From positions 1-54,386 of the forward strand of contig CALWDM010000009.1 of the NCBI GenBank assembly GCA_944376695.1: a stretch of DNA of 54,386 nucleotides, read 5' to 3'. Source of the stretch: an uncultured Mediterraneibacter sp. GTDB lineage: Bacteria > Bacillota > Clostridia > Lachnospirales > Lachnospiraceae. Under the pieces are notes generated by a model. That model was not told the DNA's origin and ran no database searches. It saw nothing but the letters and a program-made list of their open reading frames with translations. Positions 17,586 through 25,451 of the stretch are shown here, in pieces (the first letter of the stretch is position 1; each line of letters begins with the position of its first letter). Both the position numbers and the translations under genes were made by a program.

Positions 17586-17648
17586 GCATTGCGGACAGGA
17601 CAGCACCGCGGCCTGAAGACGTTTCAGACAGAGAAAGGCAGGGAATGG

Positions 17649-19208
17649 GTGAATTTAAAGACAATCAGGATCAAAGAAAGTTTAAAGGAAAAATTACAGG
17701 AGAAACTCAATGAGACATTAAAGGCGGTGCTTCCGATCATTGCGATCGTGCTGGCGCTGTGCTTTACGATCGCGCCTGTGGAACCGGGCATCCTGCTCGC
17801 GTTCCTTTTAGGGGCAGTGCTGCTGACGGCGGGGATGATGTTCTTCACTCTTGGAGTGGATATGTCTATGACCCCCATCGGAGAGAACGTAGGGACATGT
17901 ATGACACAGACGAAAAAACTGGGGGTTATGGTCCTCCTCAGTTTTATCCTCGGATTTATCGTTACGATATCCGAGCCGGATCTCCAGGTGCTGGCGGAGC
18001 AGGTCCCGGCAGTGCCGAATATGGTCCTTGTCCTCTCGGTGGCATTTGGCGTGGGGCTGTTTCTTGTGGCGGCGCTCCTCAGGATGCTTTTTAACGTCAC
18101 TCTGGCGCACATGCTGATCGTGCTGTATGTGACGGTATTCGGACTTGCGCTTTTGGCGCCGGGGGATTTTATCGCAGTGGCGTTTGACGCGGGCGGAGTG
18201 ACGACCGGGCCGATGACTGTGCCGTTTATTATGTCGCTGGGTATCGGTATCTCCGCGATCCGAAGCGATGAGAGGGCGGAGGACGACAGCTTCGGGCTCG
18301 TGGCGCTTTCCTCAGTGGGCCCTATCCTGTCTGTGCTCGTGCTCAGCCTGATCTACCGCCCGGAAAGCGCGCAGTATGTGCAGGGTCAGATCCCTCAGGT
18401 CACAGATTCTGTGGAACTCTGGAAACTGTTCGCGCATGAATTTCCGGAATACATGAAGGAGATGGCAGTGTCTCTTCTGCCGATTATTGTATTCTTCATC
18501 CTCTTCCAGATGATCTTCCGAAGGATGCAGAGAAGAGCGCTGGTCAGGACTGCGGTGGGAATGGCGTACACTTATGCAGGGCTTGTCCTTTTCCTTACCG
18601 GGGTGAACGCGGGGTTTATGCCGGCGGGGAGCTATCTCGGGCAGGTGCTGGCGGACAATCCGTACCGCTGGGTGATCGTTCCTGTAGGCATGGTCATCGG
18701 GTATTTCATTGTCCGCGCGGAGCCGGCGGTGTTTGTGCTGACCCATCAGGTGGAGGACATCACCTCCGGGGCCATCAGCGCGGGATCTATGAGCCTGAGT
18801 CTTTCCATCGGAGTCGCGGTTTCCCTCGGGCTGGCAATGATCCGGGTGCTGACCGGGATTTCTATCTTCTGGTTCGTGATACCGGGGTACGCGGCGGCGC
18901 TGATCCTTTCGTTTTTCGTGCCGAAGATATTTACCGCCATCGCGTTTGACTCGGGCGGCGTGGCGTCCGGTCCGATGACGGCGACCTTCCTGCTCCCCTT
19001 TGCCATAGGAGCGTGTGTGAGCACCGGCGGAGATATCGTTACAGACGCCTTCGGCGTGGTGGCAATGGTCGCTATGACACCGCTGATCACGATACAGCTC
19101 CTGGGACTTGTCTATCAGTTCCGTTCAAAACAGGCGGAGAATGCCGGTGCAGGGACAAAAGAGGCAGTATTTGCCCCGGTTTCGGATGATGAGATTATAG
19201 AACTTTAA
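17649..19208 (+). CDS. DUF1538 family membrane protein (two DUF1538 repeats)
   Basis: A 519-residue polytopic membrane protein with about 12-14 hydrophobic helices. It is an internal duplication: the re-entrant-looking motif FDAGGVTTGPMTVPF starts at residue 179 and recurs as FDSGGVASGPMTATF at 433. This is typical of tandem DUF1538 proteins, thought to be transporters; the substrate is not established. The start is probably GTG 17649 with GGCAGGG upstream; an in-frame TTG lies 60 bp earlier. It is followed after 10 bp by a gene for a double PII-like protein, recalling AmtB-GlnK pairs. Confidence 0.85.
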   Translation: MNLKTIRIKESLKEKLQEKLNETLKAVLPIIAIVLALCFTIAPVEPGILLAFLLGAVLLTAGMMFFTLGVDMSMTPIGENVGTCMTQTKKLGVMVLLSFILGFIVTISEPDLQVLAEQVPAVPNMVLVLSVAFGVGLFLVAALLRMLFNVTLAHMLIVLYVTVFGLALLAPGDFIAVAFDAGGVTTGPMTVPFIMSLGIGISAIRSDERAEDDSFGLVALSSVGPILSVLVLSLIYRPESAQYVQGQIPQVTDSVELWKLFAHEFPEYMKEMAVSLLPIIVFFILFQMIFRRMQRRALVRTAVGMAYTYAGLVLFLTGVNAGFMPAGSYLGQVLADNPYRWVIVPVGMVIGYFIVRAEPAVFVLTHQVEDITSGAISAGSMSLSLSIGVAVSLGLAMIRVLTGISIFWFVIPGYAAALILSFFVPKIFTAIAFDSGGVASGPMTATFLLPFAIGACVSTGGDIVTDAFGVVAMVAMTPLITIQLLGLVYQFRSKQAENAGAGTKEAVFAPVSDDEIIEL

Positions 19209-19218
19209 GAGGTATGGT

Positions 19219-19899
19219 ATGAGTGAGATATATTTGCTGACGACAGTTACAAAACGGGCTTTGGGACGCAGGTTCCTGTCGTGCTATGAACATAACGGGC
19301 TTTCCGCGGTGCTGTGCACTCTCGCAAAGGGGACCGCGACCAGCGAGATCTTGGACTGCCTGGGACTGGAAATGACGGAGAAGGCGGTTATGATGGCAGT
19401 TATCACGGAGGAGACGTGGAAAGACGTAAAGCGGGACATGGAGGACAGCCTGCGGATCGACGTCCCCGGCACAGGGATCGCGTTCCTTGTCCCTGTGTCC
19501 AGCATCGGCGGCGGGAAGGTGTTCCGGTTTCTTCTGGACGGACAGACGTATGAGAGAGAAGAGGAGAATGTGATGAAGAGCACGAAGTATGAATTGATCG
19601 TTGTGATTGCGAACCACGGATACAGCGAAGAAGTAATGGAGGCTGCCAGGGCGCAGGGAGCCGGCGGGGGGACTGTGATCCATGCCAAGGGGACAGGGCT
19701 TGAAAAGGCGGAGAAATTCCTGGGCGTCTCCATCGCGGATGAGAAGGAGATGATCTTCATTGTGGCAAAGACGGAGATGAAGAATGCCATTATGCGCTCG
19801 ATCATGGAAAACGCGGGACTGGAGAGCCGGGCGAGATCGGTTGTGTTCTCTCTGCCGGTGACGGATACGGCGGGACTGCGTCTCCAGGATATCCAGTAG
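19219..19899 (+). CDS. Tandem PII-like (GlnB-fold) signalling protein
   Basis: A 226-residue soluble protein with two PII-like halves, roughly residues 1-112 and 120-210. The second half (YELIVVIANHGYSEEVMEAARAQGAGGGTV, then GVSIADEKEMIFIVAK) resembles the PII core: the beta1-alpha1 strand, a Gly-rich turn, and the helix-2 region. The Tyr51-type uridylylation loop is not obvious. It lies 10 bp after the DUF1538 gene in the same operon. Inference: it binds an effector such as a nucleotide and gates the DUF1538 transporter. Confidence 0.75.
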   Translation: MSEIYLLTTVTKRALGRRFLSCYEHNGLSAVLCTLAKGTATSEILDCLGLEMTEKAVMMAVITEETWKDVKRDMEDSLRIDVPGTGIAFLVPVSSIGGGKVFRFLLDGQTYEREEENVMKSTKYELIVVIANHGYSEEVMEAARAQGAGGGTVIHAKGTGLEKAEKFLGVSIADEKEMIFIVAKTEMKNAIMRSIMENAGLESRARSVVFSLPVTDTAGLRLQDIQ

Positions 19900-20041
19900 G
19901 AGCGGCCGGGCGTCTGCCAATGTGGAAAAACGGCGGCAGCTGCAGTGAGCGCGCCAGTGCAGGGATCCGAATGGCGCGGCCGGGCTGGCATCAGTCTGTA
20001 CCAGTCTGTGCAATTAGAAAATACGTTTAGAAAAACTTCAT

Positions 20042-20070
20042 TTGTATAAGAAATGCAGGTGTACTATAAT
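20042..20070 (+). promoter_or_regulatory. Promoter for the clpX paralogue
   Basis: TTGTAT (20042-20047) and TATAAT (20065-20070) have a 17-bp spacer, 108 bp before the chosen ClpX start. The preceding stretch 19900-20040 is GC-rich and shows no gene and no clear terminator. Confidence 0.65.
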
Positions 20071-20177
20071 AAAAAGCATCCGGAGAATTAGAATTAGGAA
20101 TGCCGCGGGAAATGCTGTGTAAAATGCTTCCGGGCGCAGATTTCCGGAAATGCTTGGGAGATAGAAGGGAACGATTT

Positions 20178-21716
20178 ATGTCAGATCAGGATTTCATCTT
20201 AGTGGATGAGGAAGATAAAGAAAAAAGTACAGAAAACAACACAGAGAAAAATACGGGAAACAATACGGGCGGGGAGGACGGTCAGCCGGACAGAGACGCA
20301 GTCGCCGAGAATCCTTCTGCGGGAACAGTGAAAGACGTGATCGCTGCCGCTGAGGAACAGTCGGAGGACAGCGAGGATGAGTATGAGAAGATCTGCTTTA
20401 TCTGCCACCGCCCGGAAAGCGTGACAGGGAAGATGATCGAGCTTCCGAATCATATCACAGTGTGCCCGGACTGTATGCAGAAGAGCTTTGACGCCATGAC
20501 CAGCGGGGCTGTGGACCTGAACCGCCTGATGAACACGCCGGGCATTCAGTTTCTCAATCTCTCTGATCTTGAAAATATGCAGCCGAGACAGCAGAAGATC
20601 AAGAAAAAGAAAGAAAAGCCAAAGGAGTTCCACCAGCTTGATATCAGGAAGATCCCCGCGCCCCACAAGATCAAGGCGCGGCTGGATGAGTATGTAGTGG
20701 GGCAGGAATATGCCAAGAAGGCGATGTCCGTGGCAGTGTATAACCACTATAAGCGTGTGGCGGCAGGCGCGGCGGATGATATTGAGATCGAAAAATCGAA
20801 TATGCTCATGATCGGGCCTACAGGAAGCGGAAAGACCTATCTGGTCAAGACGCTGGCGCGGCTTCTCGACGTGCCGCTGGCGATCACGGACGCTACGTCC
20901 CTGACAGAGGCGGGGTACATAGGCGATGACATCGAGAGTGTTGTCTCCAAACTGCTGGCAGCCGCAGATAATGACGTGGAGAAGGCGGAGCAGGGGATCA
21001 TCTTTATCGATGAGATCGATAAGATCGCGAAGAAACAGAACTCGAACCAGAGGGATGTGAGTGGGGAATCTGTCCAGCAGGGAATGCTGAAGCTCCTGGA
21101 AGGAAGCGACGTGGAAGTCCCGGTCGGGGCGAACAGTAAGAACGCCATGGTTCCCCTTACCACGGTAAATACGAAGAACATCCTCTTTATCTGCGCGGGA
21201 GCGTTCCCTGACCTGGAAGGGATCATCAGGGAAAGACTCCAGAAGAAGACCTCCATGGGCTTTAACGCGGAGCTGAAAGACAAATATGAAAATGATAAGG
21301 ATATCCTTTCCAAAGTAACGGTGGAGGATCTGAGGAAATTTGGCATGATCCCGGAATTCCTCGGAAGGCTCCCGATCATCTTTACCCTGAAAGGGCTGGA
21401 TAAAGATATGCTTGTTAAGATACTCAAAGAGCCTAAGAACGCCATACTGAAGCAGTACCAGAAACTGCTGGCGCTGGACGAGGTGAGGCTGGACTTCAAT
21501 AATGACGCGCTGGAGGCGATCGCGGAGAAGGCGATGAAAAAAGATACGGGGGCCCGTGCCCTGCGCGCGATCATCGAGGAGTTTATGCTGGATATCATGT
21601 ATGAAATCCCAAAGGACGACAGTATCGGCGAGGTGGTCATCACCAGGGAGTACATCGAGGGGACCGGAGGGCCGGTCATACGGCTCCGGGGGCAGGAAAT
21701 GCCTCTTCTGGGGTAG
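20178..21716 (+). CDS. clpX: ClpX-like AAA+ unfoldase (divergent paralogue)
   Basis: A 512-residue ATPase, long for ClpX (about 420). It begins with about 70 acidic, Asn/Glu-rich residues. A four-cysteine zinc-binding domain follows (Cys73, Cys76, Cys96, Cys99) with a sequence unlike standard ClpX. Walker A GPTGSGKT starts at 213 and Walker B FIDEID has Asp278-Glu279. The pore-1 loop is AGYIG (245-249). The pore-2 RKH loop is not recognisable, and the ClpP-contact IGF loop reads MGF (360-362). It is probably an adaptor-specific second ClpX. ATG 20178 has GAAGGGA before it. The stop codon touches the inverted-repeat element. Confidence 0.88.
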   Translation: MSDQDFILVDEEDKEKSTENNTEKNTGNNTGGEDGQPDRDAVAENPSAGTVKDVIAAAEEQSEDSEDEYEKICFICHRPESVTGKMIELPNHITVCPDCMQKSFDAMTSGAVDLNRLMNTPGIQFLNLSDLENMQPRQQKIKKKKEKPKEFHQLDIRKIPAPHKIKARLDEYVVGQEYAKKAMSVAVYNHYKRVAAGAADDIEIEKSNMLMIGPTGSGKTYLVKTLARLLDVPLAITDATSLTEAGYIGDDIESVVSKLLAAADNDVEKAEQGIIFIDEIDKIAKKQNSNQRDVSGESVQQGMLKLLEGSDVEVPVGANSKNAMVPLTTVNTKNILFICAGAFPDLEGIIRERLQKKTSMGFNAELKDKYENDKDILSKVTVEDLRKFGMIPEFLGRLPIIFTLKGLDKDMLVKILKEPKNAILKQYQKLLALDEVRLDFNNDALEAIAEKAMKKDTGARALRAIIEEFMLDIMYEIPKDDSIGEVVITREYIEGTGGPVIRLRGQEMPLLG

Positions 21717-22071
21717 ATCTGTATTTGCGGGGGAGCCGCCCTGTCGGATAAACGTCCGAAAACAGTGAAGCACAGGTGTCGAGGACGTATTCAGCGCGGG
21801 GATATGGCTGGCATCGGCTCCGCTCCATGAGGCAGGAAGAACTGGAAAATCTGCAAGTACGCTAAAAGCAAAACAGGGCATCGGACAACTCGACTTCGTC
21901 TCAGACAATTCCGATGCTCTGTTTAACGCGTACTTGCAGATTTTAAGTTCTTCCAGGCCTCATTCCGAAGTCGCCTCAACCAGCCATATCCCCGCGCTGA
22001 AGGGGGTTCGAAAAGGCGCTTCGCTGTTTTCTGGTTTTGCTCAGGACGGAAGGTCCCCCACAAATACAGAT
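21717..22071. repeat. Long inverted-repeat element, copy 3 (complete, about 355 bp)
   Basis: A nearly complete hairpin. ATCTGTATTTGcGGGGGA (21717-21734) pairs with 22054-22071. CAGCGCGGGGATATGGCTGG (21792-21811) pairs perfectly with 21980-21999. GGAAGAACT (21835-21843) pairs with 21946-21954. AAAATCTGCAAGTACGC (21846-21862) pairs with 21928-21944, and GCATCGGA (21878-21885) with 21910-21917. The apex is a small TTCG-containing loop. The left end starts at the base after the clpX TAG (21714-21716), and the right end lies one base before the stop of the convergent gene (22073-22075). It shows no open frame of note. It could be a bidirectional terminator, a structured RNA, or a miniature transposable element. 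Confidence 0.85.
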
Positions 22072-22072
22072 T

Positions 22073-22363
22073 TCACTGTCTATGGCGTTTCAATATGGAA
22101 CTGGTCATCTGCACCGTCCTGTCGATCTGTTCCTGCTCTTCTTTGCTTTTCCCCTGTTTTAAGATTTCCAGGATCAGGGCGACCTCATCAGGGGAAAACT
22201 GGATGCCCTGTTTGTTTGCGCTGGTGATGAGCGCCAGCATGACCGGGGCCAGTTCTTTTCCTGCTTTACCCGAGGTTTTCGATGCTGCCATCCGGATCAG
22301 TTCCAGTTTGGCAGGGTCTATATTCTTCATTGCCGGATTGTTCATCCATTCTTCTGCAGTCAT
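22073..22363 (-). CDS. Small conserved-looking helical protein, function unknown
   Basis: A 96-residue soluble, helix-rich protein (MTAEEWMNNPAMKNIDPAKLELIRM and onward) with no cysteine, signal or membrane segment. I chose ATG 22363, which has AAAGGAG eight bases before it; an ATG nine bases earlier overlaps that site. Its 5' end overlaps the end of the upstream gene by about 98 bp in another frame. It converges on clpX, with the inverted-repeat element between the two stops. I do not recognise the family. Confidence 0.65.
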   Translation of the reverse strand: MTAEEWMNNPAMKNIDPAKLELIRMAASKTSGKAGKELAPVMLALITSANKQGIQFSPDEVALILEILKQGKSKEEQEQIDRTVQMTSSILKRHRQ

Positions 22364-22844
22364 CTGTATCATCTCCTTTCTGCGGATTGCTTTCAGCCTG
22401 CGAAAACATATCAGTGTACATGCGGAACATCTCCTGCTGTTCAGGGGAAAGCATTCCCGACAGGAGATCCATTGGGTTAAAAGCCGGCGCTCCGGGCTCC
22501 GAGGAAGTGCTCTGCATCATTTCCATGACAGACATCATTTCCCTTAAGCTGATCACCATATCCAGTGCGGCCGCCTCACGCGGCTTCAGGTAGGGGCGGA
22601 AACTATTGAGCAGATCGATGGGAGAGGGATTTTCCTCTTCCGTGAGCATTTGCGCCCTGACAGCGCCTTTCCCGCTGCCGAATATATGGAGGGCTTCCCT
22701 GAGTTCCATAATTTTTACGCAGGCTGCGAGCGTTTTCCTCCTGGATGCAGGAGCATAGGGGATCATCAGCTTCATGATCTGCAGTTCCGGAGAAGTAATG
22801 AGATCGTCAAAAGGGGTCATTGGTCCGGGAAGATTTTTATCCAT
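22266..22844 (-). CDS. Hypothetical protein, helix-rich, unknown function
   Basis: A 192-residue protein from ATG 22844, which has GCAGGAG before it; an in-frame start 22 codons upstream gives a hydrophobic, unlikely extension. Notable stretches are LQIMKLMIPYAPASRRKTLAACVKIMELREAL and Met-rich helices (SLREMMSVMEMMQ). The last 40 residues read through the start of the next gene in a different frame and look non-native (CRRMDEQSGNEEY). The true end may differ if there is a frameshift. It forms a pair with the downstream small gene. I do not recognise the family. Confidence 0.6.
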   Translation of the reverse strand: MDKNLPGPMTPFDDLITSPELQIMKLMIPYAPASRRKTLAACVKIMELREALHIFGSGKGAVRAQMLTEEENPSPIDLLNSFRPYLKPREAAALDMVISLREMMSVMEMMQSTSSEPGAPAFNPMDLLSGMLSPEQQEMFRMYTDMFSQAESNPQKGDDTDDCRRMDEQSGNEEYRPCQTGTDPDGSIENLG

Positions 22845-22891
22845 ACAGGCTCCTGCACATAGCGTTGTAAATATATATGTTGCTGTGTATA

Positions 22892-22919
22892 TAATTATGC
22901 ATTGCGGCAAAGATGTAAA
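22892..22919 (-). promoter_or_regulatory. Possible promoter for the two-gene unit 22844-22073
   Basis: On the minus strand TTTACA (22919-22914) and TAATTA (22897-22892) are separated by 16 bp, about 48 bp before the start codon. The surrounding sequence is AT-rich. Confidence 0.4.
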
Positions 22920-23029
22920 ATGAACGGCCGTGCACGGAGTGAAAAACAGAGGCAGGTTTCTGCCAGGGCACGGTTCGGAAACAGGTTCATAAAATAATTA
23001 AGAAGCAAAGAGAAAGGGATGGAAAGACA

Positions 23030-23191
23030 TTGTCAAGAAAATTGATCATTGACGGGAACGCGGTTTATGAGATCGACGAAGAGTGTATGCTGAAAAAACG
23101 CCTGAGAGAACCGGAGGATGGCGGAACAGGGAAAAAAGAACAAAGAGATACCGGAATGAAAAATCAGTCTGAAAACAAAGATGTCAGATGA
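23030..23191 (+). CDS. Small conserved-looking protein, 53 residues, TTG start
   Basis: A short open frame that starts with TTG 23030 after AGGGATGGAAAGACA. It translates as (M)SRKLIIDGNAVYEIDEECM and then a Lys/Glu-rich tail, ending at TGA 23189-23191. The N-terminal half looks like a compact conserved motif, while the tail looks disordered. A strong terminator hairpin follows after 5 bp, which supports it being a real transcription unit. The function is unknown. Confidence 0.6.
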   Translation: MSRKLIIDGNAVYEIDEECMLKKRLREPEDGGTGKKEQRDTGMKNQSENKDVR

Positions 23192-23195
23192 CAGA

Positions 23196-23231
23196 AAAAG
23201 CGGGGTGTGCCGAAGGGCGCATCCCGCTTTT
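23196..23231 (+). terminator. Rho-independent terminator after the 53-residue gene
   Basis: A stem GCGGGGTGTGCC/GGCGCATCCCGC with a GAAG loop, preceded by an A-run and followed by TTTT. Confidence 0.8.
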
Positions 23232-23264
23232 GCACAAAGTGAAATGGTGAGATAAAATGTACAA

Positions 23265-23298
23265 GGGGTCAGACCCCTCTTAAGAGGGGTCTGACCCC
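23265..23298. repeat. 34-bp perfect palindrome of the GGGGTCAGACCCC type, copy 1
   Basis: Two GGGGTCAGACCCC/GGGGTCTGACCCC halves are joined by TCTTAAGA. The whole 34 bp is its own reverse complement. Each half is itself nearly palindromic. It is related to copies at 38961-38994 and 50727-50739. No gene overlaps it. Confidence 0.85.
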
Positions 23299-23333
23299 GG
23301 TTGGTCAAGCTGTCAGAATTCTTTCAAAATTGA

Positions 23334-23543
23334 TCAGCATCCGCATCCGTTGTTGCCGAATCCACCGCAGCAGCAGAGCAGAAGGATGATCCACAGGCAG
23401 TTGTCGTTGCCGCACCCGCCGCTGAAGCCGTTGCCGCCGCATCCGCCGCAGCAGCAGAGCAGAAGAATGATCCACAGGCAGGAAGACATTCCGTTTCCAT
23501 TGTCGCATCCGCATCCACAGTTTGTAGCAGTTAAATCACTCAT
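23334..23543 (-). CDS. High-cysteine small protein (chorion-like, 'HCB' type)
   Basis: A 69-residue protein of Cys, Gly and hydrophobic residues. It holds two copies of a unit of about 27 residues built on CLWIILLLCCCGG...GNG. There are 18 cysteines. Similar proteins are annotated as 'chorion class high-cysteine protein' in Firmicutes, and their role is unknown. A membrane-associated or disulfide/metal-rich structure is plausible. The start (CAT at 23541-23543) has GGAGG before it. It is transcribed away from the subtilisin gene. The DNA repeat of about 80 bp is prone to copy-number change. Confidence 0.8.
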   Translation of the reverse strand: MSDLTATNCGCGCDNGNGMSSCLWIILLLCCCGGCGGNGFSGGCGNDNCLWIILLLCCCGGFGNNGCGC

Positions 23544-23702
23544 GTTAAATCCTCCAATTAGGTTATTGTTTACAGTTTTATAGTATGCAGACTGTAAAAA
23601 GTGGTTACAGCAGTTATGACAGTATTGCAGCAGATATGAGAAATGCCGCAGGCATAGACAAAATCGGAAGAGGAGAATATTCTGATTAAAAAGGGATTTA
23701 TT

Positions 23703-24620
23703 ATGAGATGGGTAAAACAGACGGTAGGTTATTGGTGCGATGATATAAAATCGGGGAAATGTTTGGGGAAGGGGGTCACGATCGCGGTACTTGACACGGG
23801 AATATCTGCGCATCCAGATCTGGAGGGACGTACGGCCGGATTCAGGGATTTCGTCGGAAATTCGATGAAAAGAGGTGACGACAGCGGACACGGGACCCAT
23901 GTGGCGGGGATTCTTGCAGGAAGCGGCAGAGTGTCGGATGGACTGTATGCGGGAATGGCTCCGGAAGCATCGCTTCTTGTAGGCAAGGTGCTTGACCGTG
24001 AGGGAAATGGAAATGTAGAAGATGTCATCGCGGGTATCAGATGGATTCTGAAACAAAAAGACAGGTATGGAGTCCGCATTGTGAATATTTCAGTGGGTAC
24101 ACAGCCGGAACTTGGGGAATATCAGAAGCGCCAGTTTTTGGATGCGGTGGAGGAACTGTGGGACAGTGGGCTTGTGGTGACAGTGTCTGCGGGGAACTAC
24201 GGGCCGGGTGCGGGAACTGTGGCGGTACCCGGCACAAGCCGTAAGGTGATTACAGTGGGAGTCCCGGATACGGAACTTCCGTCTGTGCAGAGACGAAGAA
24301 AAAATGTAAATTATTCCGGAAGGGGACCGACCGGGGAGTGTGTAGTAAAACCGGATGTATTTGCGCCAGGGACAGGGATCATAAGCTGCAACGGCAGATA
24401 CGGGCGGCCCGGTGAACACCCGTATACGATGAAAACAGGCACGTCAATGGCTACCCCGGTAGTTTCGGGGGCAGTGGCTTGCCTTCTGTCCAAATACCCG
24501 GACATGACAAATGTAGAAGTTAAGCTGCGGTTAAGGGCGGCATGCGTAAGGCTGCCGGGAACCGAATCAGGATGGGGGATGCTGAATGTAGCGAGACTTT
24601 TAAATGACAACCTGGAATAA
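23703..24620 (+). CDS. S8 family serine peptidase (subtilisin-like, no signal peptide)
   Basis: A 305-residue protease with the catalytic triad Asp31 (VLDTG), His63 (SGHGTHVAG) and Ser248 (GTSMATP), plus the oxyanion Asn region SAGNYGPG. There is no signal peptide or propeptide, so it resembles intracellular subtilisins (ISP-like). Its short N-terminus would not form the ISP inhibitory extension. AAAAAGGGA precedes the ATG. It faces the divergent high-cysteine protein gene across 159 bp, and a terminator follows. Confidence 0.93.
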   Translation: MRWVKQTVGYWCDDIKSGKCLGKGVTIAVLDTGISAHPDLEGRTAGFRDFVGNSMKRGDDSGHGTHVAGILAGSGRVSDGLYAGMAPEASLLVGKVLDREGNGNVEDVIAGIRWILKQKDRYGVRIVNISVGTQPELGEYQKRQFLDAVEELWDSGLVVTVSAGNYGPGAGTVAVPGTSRKVITVGVPDTELPSVQRRRKNVNYSGRGPTGECVVKPDVFAPGTGIISCNGRYGRPGEHPYTMKTGTSMATPVVSGAVACLLSKYPDMTNVEVKLRLRAACVRLPGTESGWGMLNVARLLNDNLE

Positions 24621-24662
24621 AGAATGGTACAAAATCATCAGTGTGTAAGCGGTCAGAAAATC

Positions 24663-24715
24663 AAAACCGCCTGTCCTTACTGCCGAAGTTATCGGCCTGT
24701 GAAACAGGCGGTTTT
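24663..24715. terminator. Bidirectional terminator between subtilisin and Crp/Fnr genes
   Basis: AAAACCGCCTGT (24663-24674) pairs with ACAGGCGGTTTT (24704-24715). An inner GCCGA/TCGGC stem forms the arm. A/T runs on both sides suit the two convergent genes. Confidence 0.75.
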
Positions 24716-24789
24716 ACAGGAGAATCAAATAATCATCTGAACAAATATCTCTCCTTCCGATCGAAGCAAGGCCTCCGGGTCGCTTTTTT

Positions 24790-25437
24790 CTATCCTTTGA
24801 GCAAAATGTGATTTCGATTATATTCGATCACATCCTCCTTCTGCATTTTGGAAAGCTCGTTGCACATAGCGCTGCGGTCCACATTCAGATAGTCCGCCAG
24901 CTGCTGGCGGTTATAAGGAATCAGGAAGGAACTGCTCCCGGAGTGTCTGGCGCACTCCGAAAAAAAGGACATCAGCCGCCCCCGAATTGATTTGGAGCTG
25001 GTATGCCGGATCCTCTGGGAAAGCTGTAGGCTCTTGTGGGCGCAGACAGTCAGCAGATTTCGAATAAGCCTTGTATGAAACGGACAGGCATTGGTACAGG
25101 TGGTCAGGACGCGTCCTACATTCAGAAAGAGTACGGAGGTATCCTCCGCAGCGGACACCGTAACCAGCGCCGGCTGCCCCGGAATGCAGGCATATACCTC
25201 GGCGAATACGGAACCAGGCGCAGCATTCCCAAAAATGCTCGTATTGCCCCAAATATCGTTGCAGGAGATTACCGCCATGCCGGACAGTACGATTCCGATA
25301 TTTTCCGTAATGCTTCCTTCGGAAAGGATCGTTTCTCCTTTTTGAAAATTGCGCTCCGCGGCATTCAGGCAGCCCAAAAGAGAGGTAATCTCCGGTTCTT
25401 GCATTCCGCGAAACAGTTGTGTGTTGGTCAAATCCAT
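24790..25437 (-). CDS. Crp/Fnr family transcriptional regulator, divergent from hcp
   Basis: A 215-residue protein with an N-terminal cyclic-nucleotide-like beta-barrel (about 12-125), a long dimer helix, and a winged HTH near 176-196 (NRQQLADYLNVDRSAMCNELS). It has scattered cysteines but no Fnr-type N-terminal cluster. It is divergently transcribed from hcp with a 123-bp gap holding a perfect palindrome. By analogy with HcpR-type regulators it probably activates hcp in response to nitrosative stress; this is inference. The start lies at the end of the gap behind AAAGGAGAAAAA. Confidence 0.85.
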   Translation of the reverse strand: MDLTNTQLFRGMQEPEITSLLGCLNAAERNFQKGETILSEGSITENIGIVLSGMAVISCNDIWGNTSIFGNAAPGSVFAEVYACIPGQPALVTVSAAEDTSVLFLNVGRVLTTCTNACPFHTRLIRNLLTVCAHKSLQLSQRIRHTSSKSIRGRLMSFFSECARHSGSSSFLIPYNRQQLADYLNVDRSAMCNELSKMQKEDVIEYNRNHILLKG

Positions 25438-25451
25438 ATTTTTTCTCCTTT

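Noticed and set aside
20199-21908. A 569-codon open frame on the strand opposite clpX
   Set aside because: It is the antisense shadow of a high-GC gene: His/Arg/Leu-rich, no ribosome site, and no domain I recognise; clpX on the other strand is certain.
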